Source: Cognatiyoonia sp965661665 (GTDB lineage: Bacteria > Pseudomonadota > Alphaproteobacteria > Rhodobacterales > Rhodobacteraceae). From it: a stretch of 64,000 nucleotides of DNA. The first letter of the stretch is position 1. Every line of letters starts with the position of its first letter. The stretch lies in the NCBI RefSeq assembly GCF_965661665.1, contig NZ_CBFIEO010000016.1, positions 1-64,000 on the forward strand, written 5' to 3'. Below are positions 25,549-34,353 of the stretch, piece after piece. A program made the position numbers and the translations under genes. The notes under the pieces were generated by a model. That model was not told where the DNA came from and searched no databases. It saw nothing but the letters and a program-made list of their open reading frames with translations.

Positions 25549-27993
25549 ATGGCATTGCCACCGTCACACGCACGCGTTGTCATCATTGGTGGGGGCGTCA
25601 TCGGATGCTCCGTCGCTTACCACCTCGCCAAACTTGGTTGGAAAGATGTCGTTCTTCTGGAGCGCAAGCAACTGACCTCTGGCACCACATGGCACGCGGC
25701 GGGCCTGATCGCACAACTGCGCGCCACCGCCAACATGACCAAGCTAGCCAAGTACAGCCAAGAGCTTTACGGCAACCTCGAGGCTGAAACAGGCGTCGCC
25801 ACGGGCTTCAAACGCTGCGGTTCGATCACCGTGGCTTTGACGGAAGAGCGCAAGGAAGAAATTTACCGCCAAGCGGCCATGGCCCGCGCCTTTGGCGTTG
25901 AGGTTGAAGAAATCAGCCCAGAAGAGGTGAAGGCGAAATACGAACACCTCAACATTGATGGGGTGACGGGCGGGGTTTATTTGCCGCTCGACGGGCAGGG
26001 CGACCCTGCCAACATCGCGCACGCCATGGCTAAAGGCGCGCGTCAAAATGGTGCTCAGGTCATCGAACGCACACTGGTCACAGGCGTCAAACGCGACGGC
26101 CGTCGGATCACGGGCGTTGATTGGGAACAGGGCGGCGAAACGGGTCACACGGCCTGTGACATAGTCGTCAACTGCGGCGGAATGTGGGGCCATCAGGTTG
26201 GCCGGATGCTGGGCGTCAACGTCCCGCTTCACGCGTGCGAGCATTTCTACATCGTGACGGAGGCGATCGAGGGCCTGACGCAAATGCCCGTCCTTCGCGT
26301 GCCGGATGAATGCGCATACTACAAAGAAGACGCTGGTAAAATGCTCCTCGGTGCGTTTGAACCCAACGCCAAACCTTGGGCAATGGAAGGCATTCCGGAG
26401 GACTTCGAGTTCGACCAACTCCCCGAGGACTTCGACCACTTCGAACCGATCCTGGAAGCCGCATGTGACCGGATGCCGATGCTGGCGGAGGCTGGCATTC
26501 ACACCTTCTTCAACGGACCTGAAAGCTTCACCCCCGACGATGCCTACCACCTCGGCCTCGCGCCAGAGATGGACAATGTCTGGGTCGCTGCGGGCTTCAA
26601 CTCCATCGGTATCCAGTCGGCTGGTGGTGCTGGCAGTGCGCTGGCGGCATGGATGGACACAGGCGAAAAGCCTTTCGATCTTGGCGATGTGGACATCAGC
26701 CGGATGCAGCCCTTCCAAGGCAACAAACACTACCTTTTCGAGCGCTCCAAAGAAACGCTCGGCCTGCTCTACGCCGATCACTTCCCCTACCTGCAAAAGA
26801 AAACCGCCCGCGGCGTTCGCCGGACGCCCTTCCATCAACATCTGCTGGACAACGGTGCTGTGATGGGCGAACTCGCGGGTTGGGAACGCGCCAACTGGTT
26901 CGCCAACGACGGCCAAATGCCAGAATATGAATATTCGTGGAAGCGCCAGAACTTCTTTGGAAACGTCGGTGCTGAACTCAACGCCATCCGCACCAACGTC
27001 GGCATGTATGACATGTCGTCCTTCGGCAAAATCCGCGTTGAGGGGCGCGACGTGACAGCCTTTATGAACCACATCGGCGGCGGCCAGTACGACGTGCCCG
27101 TTGGCAAAATCGTCTACACCCAATTTCTCAACCAAAACGCCGGGATCGAGGCAGATGTCACCGTCACCCGCCTCTCTGAAACCGCCTACCTCGTCGTCAC
27201 GCCCGCCGCCACACGCCTTGCAGATCAAACCTGGATGCAGCGCCACGTGGGCGACTTTAACGTCATCATCACCGACGTCACAGCGGGCGAAGGCGTTCTC
27301 GCCGTAATGGGTCCCAATGCCCGCAAACTGCTGCAAGCCGTCTCTCCCAACGACTTCTCTAATGACGCCAACCCCTTCGGCAGCGCGCAAGAGATCGAGA
27401 TTGGCATGGGCCTCGTCCGTGTCCACCGCGTCACCTACGTCGGCGAGTTAGGATGGGAGGTTTACACCTCCTCTGACATGGCAGGCCACGTGTTTGAAAC
27501 CCTCCACGCGGCGGGCCAAGACTTGGGGCTCAAGCTCTGTGGGATGCACATGATGGACGCCGCCCGCATGGAAAAAGGCTTCCGCCACTTCGGCCATGAC
27601 ATCACGGCCGAAGATCACGTGCTCGAGGCTGGCCTTGGCTTTGCCGTCAAGACTGACAAGGACAATTTCATTGGTCGCGATGCTGTGCTCGCCAAGAAGG
27701 AGGCTGGCCTCGACACCCGCCTCGTCCAATTCAAACTGACCGACCCCGAACCTCTGCTCTACCACAACGAACCTGTGGTCAGGGATGGTGAGATTGTCGG
27801 CTACCTTTCCTCCGGCGGCTACGGCCACCACTTGGGCGCAGCCCTAGGCATGGGCTATGTCCCGTGCAAAGACGAAAGCGTGCAAGACCTGCTCGCCAGC
27901 CGCTACGAAATTGACGTCATGGGCACCCGGGTCAAAGCAGAGGCGCAGCTTAAACCGTTCTATGATCCAACATCCGAACGGGTGAAGGCCTAG
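25549..27993 (+). CDS. Sarcosine dehydrogenase-like FAD/folate enzyme
   Basis: An 814-residue paralogue of the enzyme at 22221, with the same FAD-DAO plus GcvT layout. It starts with VVIIGGGVIGCSVAYHLAK and has GTTWHAAG (H49, covalent FAD). The stretches QLTSGTTWHAAGL and NGPESFTPDDAYHLGLAPE resemble mitochondrial sarcosine dehydrogenase more than dimethylglycine dehydrogenase, so the expected reaction is sarcosine to glycine with transfer of the methyl carbon to tetrahydrofolate. It shares short near-identical stretches with its paralogue (such as GWERANWF). It sits between the methyltransferase gene and creatinase, which makes sarcosine. Confidence 0.84.
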   Translation: MALPPSHARVVIIGGGVIGCSVAYHLAKLGWKDVVLLERKQLTSGTTWHAAGLIAQLRATANMTKLAKYSQELYGNLEAETGVATGFKRCGSITVALTEERKEEIYRQAAMARAFGVEVEEISPEEVKAKYEHLNIDGVTGGVYLPLDGQGDPANIAHAMAKGARQNGAQVIERTLVTGVKRDGRRITGVDWEQGGETGHTACDIVVNCGGMWGHQVGRMLGVNVPLHACEHFYIVTEAIEGLTQMPVLRVPDECAYYKEDAGKMLLGAFEPNAKPWAMEGIPEDFEFDQLPEDFDHFEPILEAACDRMPMLAEAGIHTFFNGPESFTPDDAYHLGLAPEMDNVWVAAGFNSIGIQSAGGAGSALAAWMDTGEKPFDLGDVDISRMQPFQGNKHYLFERSKETLGLLYADHFPYLQKKTARGVRRTPFHQHLLDNGAVMGELAGWERANWFANDGQMPEYEYSWKRQNFFGNVGAELNAIRTNVGMYDMSSFGKIRVEGRDVTAFMNHIGGGQYDVPVGKIVYTQFLNQNAGIEADVTVTRLSETAYLVVTPAATRLADQTWMQRHVGDFNVIITDVTAGEGVLAVMGPNARKLLQAVSPNDFSNDANPFGSAQEIEIGMGLVRVHRVTYVGELGWEVYTSSDMAGHVFETLHAAGQDLGLKLCGMHMMDAARMEKGFRHFGHDITAEDHVLEAGLGFAVKTDKDNFIGRDAVLAKKEAGLDTRLVQFKLTDPEPLLYHNEPVVRDGEIVGYLSSGGYGHHLGAALGMGYVPCKDESVQDLLASRYEIDVMGTRVKAEAQLKPFYDPTSERVKA

Positions 27994-28215
27994 CCGCCAA
28001 CACACAAATGCTTGCTTGGCCGACCTGAAATCGGCTAAGAAAACTTCAGGAACAGGCGATGGCGTCGCCACTGACCCACATCGGGGCAGAGCTTCCAAAC
28101 AAACCATCCTGAACGCCGGGATCTTGCTTTGCCGTTTTGCGCGGTGGGGGAAGGTGTGACCGCGCGATAGGAACACTCCTCACACGACCAAACTGGCCTG
28201 AACAGGAGTGAACCG

Positions 28216-29445
28216 ATGGACGGAACATCACACATGACCGGGCTCCAGCGCCCTGACTTCTACCGCTTTCACCAAGGCGAAAAGGTCTTGCCCTTCTCTG
28301 ACGCGGAATACGAAGCCCGCCTTACCGGACTGCGCAGGATTATGACGGCAGAGGGCCTAGACGCGGTTGTGCTGACCTCAATGCACAACATCGCCTATTA
28401 TTCCGGCTTTCTCTACTGCACCTTTGGCCGCCCTTACGCACAGGTCGTCACTGCTAATGACACTGTGACCTTCAGCGCTGGCATTGACGCTGCCCAGCCG
28501 TGGCGTCGCTGCTACGGCGACAACATCACCTACACGGATTGGCAGCGAAACAACTACTGGCGCGCGATCCTATCTGTTGTCGGACAGGACAAAGCCGTTG
28601 GTTACGAAGGGGATCACCTCACCTTGGTGCAAAAGGCGCTGATGGATGAGTTTTTGACTCCATCCAGCACAGCCGACATCGCCCCCGCCACGATGAAACA
28701 GCGGTTCCACAAATCTCCTGCAGAGCTTGATCTGATCCGCGCAGGGGCCGCTACTGCTGATGTCGGCGGTTATGCCGTCCGTGAAGCGATCAAGGTCGGC
28801 GCGCGGGAGATTGACGTCGCAATGGCAGGCCGCGACGCGATGGAGCTTGAGATTGTGAAACGCTACCCCGATGCGGAATACCGCGACACGTGGGTCTGGT
28901 TCCAATCTGGCATCAACACCGATGGCGCGCATAACCCTGTGACAGGGCGTATGCTTGAACGCGGTGACATCCTCAGCCTCAATAGCTTCCCGATGATCTC
29001 CGGCTACTACACAGCCTTGGAGCGGACCCTATTTGTGGAAACCGTCGACGATGCAAGCCTCAAGATTTGGGAGGCAAACGTCGCCGCCCATGAATACGGG
29101 ATGAGCCTTTTGAAACCGGGTGTCTCATGTGCCGAAGTCACACATGCCATCAATGATTTCTTCGCCGAACGCGACCTACTGCAATACCGGACCTTTGGCT
29201 ATGGCCACTCCTTCGGGGTTCTCAGCCATTACTACGGCCGTGAAGCAGGGCTCGAACTGCGCGAAGACATCGACACAGTTTTGGAACCCGGCATGGTTAT
29301 CTCGATGGAGCCGATGCTGACCATCCCAGAAGGTCAGCCAGGTGCAGGCGGATATCGGGAACATGACATCCTGATCATCACGGAAGACGGGAACGACAAC
29401 ATCACAGGCTTCCCCTACGGACCAAACCACAACGTCGTGGGCTAG
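28216..29445 (+). CDS. Creatinase (creatine amidinohydrolase)
   Basis: A 409-residue pita-bread-fold enzyme that hydrolyses creatine to sarcosine and urea. It is not a metal-dependent M24 aminopeptidase: long segments match Pseudomonas creatinase closely, including FLYCTFGRPYAQVVT, WFQSGINTDGAHNPVTG (H239, matching the catalytic histidine), GYYTALERTLF, FGYGHSFGVLSHYYGREAG and PGAGGYREHDILI. An AACAGGAG site precedes ATG 28216; a start at the second methionine (residue 7) is possible. A 222-bp gap separates it from the sarcosine dehydrogenase gene, so it may also have its own promoter. Confidence 0.92.
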   Translation: MDGTSHMTGLQRPDFYRFHQGEKVLPFSDAEYEARLTGLRRIMTAEGLDAVVLTSMHNIAYYSGFLYCTFGRPYAQVVTANDTVTFSAGIDAAQPWRRCYGDNITYTDWQRNNYWRAILSVVGQDKAVGYEGDHLTLVQKALMDEFLTPSSTADIAPATMKQRFHKSPAELDLIRAGAATADVGGYAVREAIKVGAREIDVAMAGRDAMELEIVKRYPDAEYRDTWVWFQSGINTDGAHNPVTGRMLERGDILSLNSFPMISGYYTALERTLFVETVDDASLKIWEANVAAHEYGMSLLKPGVSCAEVTHAINDFFAERDLLQYRTFGYGHSFGVLSHYYGREAGLELREDIDTVLEPGMVISMEPMLTIPEGQPGAGGYREHDILIITEDGNDNITGFPYGPNHNVVG

Positions 29446-29680
29446 AGTTTGACAGGTCTGGCCGCTGCCCATCGTTGGCCGGACCGCAGGTTATCGCGTT
29501 GGGCACTTTGGTGACTAAAGCCTGATGTGGCCGCACGCTACGTTAATGGCGCAAAGCGGTATACGCTGTGTGTACGCCCAGTGTACGGGATGTGACTCCC
29601 TCAAAAGTCTTGGTTTAACGCCGTTAACCATTTTTCGGCATCGCACGTTGGTCCACGCCCTTAATGCGCTCACACTTCAT
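29446..29680. other. Intergenic region between convergent creatinase and ctpA
   Basis: No convincing gene is seen. A 9-bp hairpin, GGTCTGGCC (29455-29463) with GGCCGGACC (29477-29485; one G-T pair), lies 9 bp after the creatinase stop. It lacks a T-run but may stabilise or end the transcript. Confidence 0.5.
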
Positions 29681-29715
29681 AAAGAAAAGGCCGCGCGATA
29701 CCTCGCACGGCCTTT
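29681..29715 (-). terminator. Intrinsic terminator of ctpA
   Basis: The arms AAAGGCCGCGCG (29686-29697) and CGCACGGCCTTT (29704-29715) form a strong stem. Read on the minus strand it is followed by TTTTCTTT. It lies just after the ctpA stop and may also act on transcripts coming from creatinase. Confidence 0.8.
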
Positions 29716-29736
29716 CGTCTGGGATTTGAACGGACG

Positions 29737-31077
29737 TTACTCGTCTTGCGGTACGAGCGCGTTCAGACCCTTTAAAATGTCGATGGCATAGGCGAGTTGG
29801 TAGTCATCTTCCCGCAACTGCGCCGCTGCCGCTGCCCGTTCGCGATCTTCCTCAATCTGGCGGATTTCATCCTCCGACAAGCTGTCGTTTCCAAGCGACC
29901 CGCGCAGGTCCGCCTCGGACCAGAAGCGTGGTGTGTCCTCTTCCTCCGCATCCGGATCAACCGGCTCACGACGGGGCTGTTCGACGATGATATCAGGTGA
30001 AATACCGAGCGCTTGGATCGACCGGCCAGACGGTGTGTAATACCGCGAGGTGGTCAAACGCATCGCGCCATCGCCCTGCAACGGCACGACCGTTTGCACT
30101 GATCCTTTGCCGAAGGATTTAGTACCAACAACAATCGCGCGGCGATGATCTTGCAACGCCCCCGCAACGATTTCTGACGCGGAAGCGGAGCCGCCGTTGA
30201 TCAGAACGACAATCGGTTTGCCTTCCGCCAAATCACCGGGTGTGGCGTTGTACCGTTCCCCATCTTGCGGTTCCCGCCCGCGGGTCGAAACGATTTCTCC
30301 CGCATCAAGGAACGCGTCAGAGACAAAGACCGCTTGGTTCAGCAAACCCCCAGGATTGTTGCGCAAATCGACAATGAAGCCATCGATGTTGTCGATGCCG
30401 CCCGCAGCCTCGACCTGTTCTTTCAGACCTTCTTCAAGGTTCGGGAAGGTCTGCGCGTTGAATGTGGTGACTCGCAGGACAACCGCCTTACCCTCGGTCC
30501 GCGAACGGACAGCAGTCAGCTTGATCGTGTCCCGAATGATGGAGACGTCAAAAGGCTCCACTTCGCTTTCGCGCACGACTGTGATGATCACTTCTGACCC
30601 CACCGGACCACGCAGATATTCAAGCGCTTCGTCAAGAGTTAGGCCCAGCAAACTCTCCCCATCCACGGCGGTGATAAAGTCGCCCGCTTCCATGCCAGCG
30701 GCTGCTGCTGGTGTTCCGTCGATGGGTGAGACGACTTTGACGAAACCCTCTTCTTGTGTGACTTCTAAACCAAGCCCACCAAACTCACCGCGCGTCTGCA
30801 CCCGCATGTCAGCGGCGTCCTCGGCAGAGAGATAGCTGGAATGTGGATCAAGCGACGTCAGCATACCGTTGATGGCCGCCTCGATCAGCTCTTTTTCGTT
30901 TACATCTTCGACATAGCCCGACCGGATCCGCTCAAAGATATCGCCGAACAAATCAAGCTGTTCATAGATCGCGCCCTCGCGTTTCGACTCCTGCGCCAAC
31001 AACGGGCCCGCAACTTGCGTTGTCGCCACAAGGCCAAGGACCGTCCCGCTCGCGGCGGCTATAATCATCTTTTTCAT
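29737..31077 (-). CDS. ctpA: C-terminal processing serine protease, S41 family
   Basis: A 446-residue periplasmic S41 protease. It has an N-terminal signal sequence (MKKMIIAAASGTVLGL, about 1-28), a PDZ domain (about 90-175, with the loop EFGGLGLEV), and the protease core with the serine of the Ser-Lys dyad in NGGSASASEIVAG and the lysine in GTKSFGKGSVQT. The C-terminal tail is acidic and helical. I chose ATG 31077 because AGGAT lies a few bases upstream. It is the last gene of a gpmI-envC-ctpA series, an order common in alphaproteobacteria. The envC stop is 13 bp upstream. Confidence 0.93.
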   Translation of the reverse strand: MKKMIIAAASGTVLGLVATTQVAGPLLAQESKREGAIYEQLDLFGDIFERIRSGYVEDVNEKELIEAAINGMLTSLDPHSSYLSAEDAADMRVQTRGEFGGLGLEVTQEEGFVKVVSPIDGTPAAAAGMEAGDFITAVDGESLLGLTLDEALEYLRGPVGSEVIITVVRESEVEPFDVSIIRDTIKLTAVRSRTEGKAVVLRVTTFNAQTFPNLEEGLKEQVEAAGGIDNIDGFIVDLRNNPGGLLNQAVFVSDAFLDAGEIVSTRGREPQDGERYNATPGDLAEGKPIVVLINGGSASASEIVAGALQDHRRAIVVGTKSFGKGSVQTVVPLQGDGAMRLTTSRYYTPSGRSIQALGISPDIIVEQPRREPVDPDAEEEDTPRFWSEADLRGSLGNDSLSEDEIRQIEEDRERAAAAAQLREDDYQLAYAIDILKGLNALVPQDE

Positions 31078-31090
31078 CTCGAATCCTAAT

Positions 31091-32203
31091 CTACTGCAGC
31101 GCAAACCAAGTGGCTGGGTCTACTGGACTTTGCCCTTCTCTGACCTCAAGATAAAGAGTCTGTGTCGAACCGCCGCGATTTCCACCCTCGCTTTGCGTCA
31201 AAATGCCGTCAACTGTTGGTGAAGACCCGCCCAGGAGGCCAATCGGAAAGCCCTCAGCGATTACTTGACCAACCTCGGTGTAGATTTCCTCCAACCCCAT
31301 GAGGATGAAGAGAATGTTGGGCGCAGGTTCAAGAATCGCGACATTGCCGTAGTCTAATAAGGGTCCGACGAAGAGGACCGTAGCAGGCGTGGGGGAGGTG
31401 ACGAGGGCGTGCGGACGGCCTGCGATGTGCAGGCCCGGACGGGTGGTGCCATCAGCATCTGGTGCGTTGAACCCCCGTACGACCAAGCCTTGTAAAGGCA
31501 TGGCCAGCGACCCTTTCACATTGGTGCTGTAGGCGTCGTTGTTGGGTACGGCATAGGCGGCGCTCAGTTGTGCGGCGAAGGCGGTGAGGGTTTCAGCGCT
31601 TGCCACCATTAGCGCGGTTTGCGTCGGATCCTCTTCAAATCTTTTGAGTAGGTCAGTTCGGTTGGCGATTGCGGCGCTGAGTTTGGACCGTGCTGTTTGC
31701 GCCCCGCGCAGGCCCCGCTCTAACATGTCGGCGGCTGTTTTCTGAAGCTCTTGCAGGAGGCTCAACTCCTCCAATTCCGCGCGAAGCGCGGCCACCTGCC
31801 GTTGTAGGGCAGGCGTGATCTCCGTCGCCAGCATCCCAGCCCGCGCCATGCTCGTGGGACCATCGGGATGCAACAGCAGGGCAGGGGCAGTACCGCGCTC
31901 AAGCGACTGTAGCATACTCAATATGTTGGAGATGTCATCGCGCTTTGCATCCAGCCTGTTCTGCATGGCTTGGCGTTGCATGGCGGCTTGCCGCAGCCCG
32001 TTGCGCATGGCCACTAAGCTGTCCTCATAAGCGCGCACCGTCGTTGTCAACGCCGCAACGCGGTCCCGCGCAGATTGCGTCTCTCTCAAGCTTTCGGATG
32101 CCGCCTCAAGCTTTGTGGCAGCCTCGCTCACCTCTGATCCTGTTTGCGCAAAGGAGGCGGAGGCTGTGAGCAGCATCAGGAAGAAGGCGATGCAATGGGT
32201 CAT
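31091..32203 (-). CDS. envC: EnvC-like murein hydrolase activator (degenerate M23 domain)
   Basis: A 370-residue secreted protein: signal peptide (about 1-19, ending SASFAQ), long coiled coil (about 25-200) and a C-terminal LytM/M23 fold. The usual zinc ligands are mostly missing: GLHIAGRP keeps one histidine but not the HxxxD aspartate, and the last HxH site reads LYLEVRE. This is the pattern of EnvC, which activates amidases at the septum rather than cutting peptidoglycan itself. Its start overlaps the end of gpmI (ATGA). Confidence 0.87.
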   Translation of the reverse strand: MTHCIAFFLMLLTASASFAQTGSEVSEAATKLEAASESLRETQSARDRVAALTTTVRAYEDSLVAMRNGLRQAAMQRQAMQNRLDAKRDDISNILSMLQSLERGTAPALLLHPDGPTSMARAGMLATEITPALQRQVAALRAELEELSLLQELQKTAADMLERGLRGAQTARSKLSAAIANRTDLLKRFEEDPTQTALMVASAETLTAFAAQLSAAYAVPNNDAYSTNVKGSLAMPLQGLVVRGFNAPDADGTTRPGLHIAGRPHALVTSPTPATVLFVGPLLDYGNVAILEPAPNILFILMGLEEIYTEVGQVIAEGFPIGLLGGSSPTVDGILTQSEGGNRGGSTQTLYLEVREGQSPVDPATWFALQ

Positions 32204-33804
32204 TTGAGGAGCAGGCTTGCCCCCGTCATCTCAGCCGGTTGGTTGAGGCCCATCAATTCCAATATCGTCGGCGCAAGATCGGCCAATCGCCCATCGCGCA
32301 GGCCCGTGACGCCCTTTGCGCCGAAAATAAGAACTGGCACAGGGTTGGTGGTGTGCGCCGTGTGGGGTCCGCCTGTTTCGGGGTCGATCATGGTTTCGCA
32401 ATTGCCGTGATCGGCGGTTACAATCATCGCACCACCTGCCGCCTCCAATGCGGTCAGAACTTCGCCCAAACCCCGATCCACCGCCTCGCAAGCGGCGATG
32501 GCGGCGTTCAGGTCTCCGGTATGGCCCACCATATCAGGGTTGGCGTAGTTCGTGACGATGAGGTCATAACCCTTCTCAATCGCGCCGACGAAAGCCTCCG
32601 TCACTTCGCCAGCCGACATCTCTGGCTGGAGGTCATAGGTCGCAACTTTCGGTGATTTTGGCATGAACCGATCTTCACCATCTTCTGGCGTCTCAACACC
32701 TCCGTTGAGGAAGAATGTCACGTGCGGATATTTCTCCGTCTCCGCCAAACGGAACTGGGATTTGCCATGCTGCGACACCCAAGACCCCAGCGTGTTGACG
32801 ATGCTACGTTTTGGGAAGACCGTCTCATACCAATCGTTAAGGGCATCCGAGTATTCGACCATGCCCAGACGGGCGGCGAGGGGTGGCAGATCGCGCGCAA
32901 AACCATCAAAGTTGGGATTGGCAATCGCTGCCAGAATTTCCCGTGCGCGGTCGGAGCGGAAGTTTAGGCAAAAGACACCGTCCTTCGCATCAAAACCGCT
33001 GTAATCCCCGATGACGGAAGCTGCAATAAACTCATCCGTCTGGTCGTTGGCATAGGCCGCCTTNNNNNNNNTCGCATCAAAACCGCTGTAATCCCCGATG
33101 ACGGAAGCTGCAATAAACTCATCCGTCTGGTCGTTGGCATAGGCCGCCTCAATCGCGTTTCGCGCAGATGCAAACTCTGGCGCATCGCCCTGCACAATGG
33201 CTTGATACGCCTGCTCCACCCGCTCCCATCGGTTGTCACGGTCGAGTGCGAAGTAGCGACCCGTGACTGTGGCGATGGTCGCGGAGGCGGGCAAGGCCCC
33301 CTCCAACTGATCGAGGTACGTGAGCGCGGAGGAGGGCGCGACATCGCGGCCATCGGTGATGACGTGGACGGCAGAGGAAATGCCAGCGGCCTCCAAGATC
33401 TTTAGTGTTTCGATCATGTGATCGATGTGCCCATGCACCCCACCATCGGACAGTACGCCCATGATCTGCGCGGTGCCACCAGTTTCTTTCAGTCGTGTGA
33501 CGAACGCGGCGAATGCTTCTGCCTTCGCGTAGCTGCCATCCTCAATTGCAAGGTCAATCTGCCCAAGGTCCATCGCCACCACACGGCCCGCGCCGATATT
33601 GGTGTGGCCCACTTCAGAATTGCCCATTTGACCCGCGGGCAGCCCCGCGTCCCGTCCGTGCGTTAACAGCTGCGCGTGGGGGCAGGTTGCCATCAGGCGA
33701 TCAAAGTTCGGTGTGTATGCGAGCTTAGGCGCATTGCCATCGACCGCGGCGTTCAAGCCCCAGCCGTCAAGGATACAAAGAACAACAGGCTTGGGGATCG
33801 GCAT
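32200..33804 (-). CDS. gpmI: 2,3-bisphosphoglycerate-independent phosphoglycerate mutase (contains assembly gap)
   Basis: A cofactor-independent phosphoglycerate mutase of the alkaline-phosphatase superfamily (3- to 2-phosphoglycerate in glycolysis and gluconeogenesis). Visible motifs are ILDGWG near the start, the nucleophile serine in QMGNSEVGHTNIGAGR, and TADHGNCE near the end. As assembled it has 534 codons including an eight-N gap (33064-33071). The 78 bp before the gap (32985-33062) are repeated exactly after it (33072-33149), duplicating KAAYANDQTDEFIAAS and following residues. Removing one 87-bp unit gives about 505 residues, the normal family size, so the gene is probably intact in the organism. 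Confidence 0.92.
   Translation of the reverse strand: MPIPKPVVLCILDGWGLNAAVDGNAPKLAYTPNFDRLMATCPHAQLLTHGRDAGLPAGQMGNSEVGHTNIGAGRVVAMDLGQIDLAIEDGSYAKAEAFAAFVTRLKETGGTAQIMGVLSDGGVHGHIDHMIETLKILEAAGISSAVHVITDGRDVAPSSALTYLDQLEGALPASATIATVTGRYFALDRDNRWERVEQAYQAIVQGDAPEFASARNAIEAAYANDQTDEFIAASVIGDYSGFDAXXXKAAYANDQTDEFIAASVIGDYSGFDAKDGVFCLNFRSDRAREILAAIANPNFDGFARDLPPLAARLGMVEYSDALNDWYETVFPKRSIVNTLGSWVSQHGKSQFRLAETEKYPHVTFFLNGGVETPEDGEDRFMPKSPKVATYDLQPEMSAGEVTEAFVGAIEKGYDLIVTNYANPDMVGHTGDLNAAIAACEAVDRGLGEVLTALEAAGGAMIVTADHGNCETMIDPETGGPHTAHTTNPVPVLIFGAKGVTGLRDGRLADLAPTILELMGLNQPAEMTGASLLLK
32985..33149. repeat. 78-bp direct repeat flanking an 8-N scaffold gap
   Basis: Positions 32985-33062 and 33072-33149 are identical. 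They are separated by one base and eight Ns (33064-33071). The offset of 87 bp is a multiple of three, so the frame of gpmI is kept. This is best explained as two contig ends that overlap but were joined without merging, not as a biological repeat. Confidence 0.88.
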
Positions 33805-33874
33805 GGGAGGGCTCCGTCAAATGAAGTTGCGCTTTCCTACCGCACGGCCCACTGAAGCAAAACCGACAATTTCG

Positions 33875-34345
33875 TCAGGCGCGGTGGTAGGGGCCGCCGG
33901 TTTGAATGGACGCGGCGCGGTAAAGCTGTTCGGCGAGCATCACGCGCACCAATTTATGCGGCCAAACCATCTTGCCAAACGAAAGGGAGGCATCCGCCTC
34001 AGCCCGCAGCACAGGGTCAATCCCATCTGCGCCCCCAATGATGAAGCACAGGTTGTCGCCTCGATCGGCCCACGTTGTCAGCTTGGTCGCAAATTCGGGC
34101 GAGGTCATAAGCTTTCCGCGCTCATCCAAGGTCACAAGGCGCGCTGCTTTTGGCACCGCTTTGCGCAAAAGCTCCGCCTCTGCAGTCATCCCTTTCGATT
34201 TGCGGTCATCGACCTCGGTCTCCCCTTCAAACCGCCATCCAAGCGGGCGAGCGGTTTGGGTGAAACGAGAGTAATAATCATCGGTCAGTGCGCGTTCTTC
34301 GCTTCGGTTGGCGAGCTTGCCGACCGCGCAGACCGTGACCTTCAT
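33875..34345 (-). CDS. rlmH: 23S rRNA pseudouridine-1915 N3-methyltransferase
   Basis: A 156-residue SPOUT methyltransferase of the RlmH family, which methylates pseudouridine 1915 in helix 69 of 23S rRNA on the 70S ribosome. The trefoil-knot SAM site is seen in LVTLDERGKLMTSPEFA and FIIGGADGIDP, with the C-terminal SFGKMVWPHKLVRVMLAEQLYRA (family signature HQLxRxxLxEQxYRA). It follows rsfS by 8 bp, the common bacterial pairing. Confidence 0.95.
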   Translation of the reverse strand: MKVTVCAVGKLANRSEERALTDDYYSRFTQTARPLGWRFEGETEVDDRKSKGMTAEAELLRKAVPKAARLVTLDERGKLMTSPEFATKLTTWADRGDNLCFIIGGADGIDPVLRAEADASLSFGKMVWPHKLVRVMLAEQLYRAASIQTGGPYHRA

Positions 34346-34353
34346 CGGTTGGC

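Noticed and set aside
25744..27426. A 560-codon open frame on the minus strand inside the sarcosine dehydrogenase gene
   Set aside because: It is fully antisense to a well-supported gene, has no family features and arises from the codon bias of the plus-strand gene.
28003..28215. The gap before creatinase as a riboswitch or separate small gene
   Set aside because: Only a short GCCGA/TCGGC hairpin is visible; no aptamer pattern or coding frame could be supported.
28216..29445. Annotation of this gene as a Xaa-Pro aminopeptidase (M24)
   Set aside because: The metal-ligand pattern of M24 peptidases is absent, while long segments match creatinase closely.
29525..29791. An 88-codon plus-strand frame after creatinase
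   Set aside because: It runs through the ctpA terminator and into the end of ctpA; no protein-like composition.
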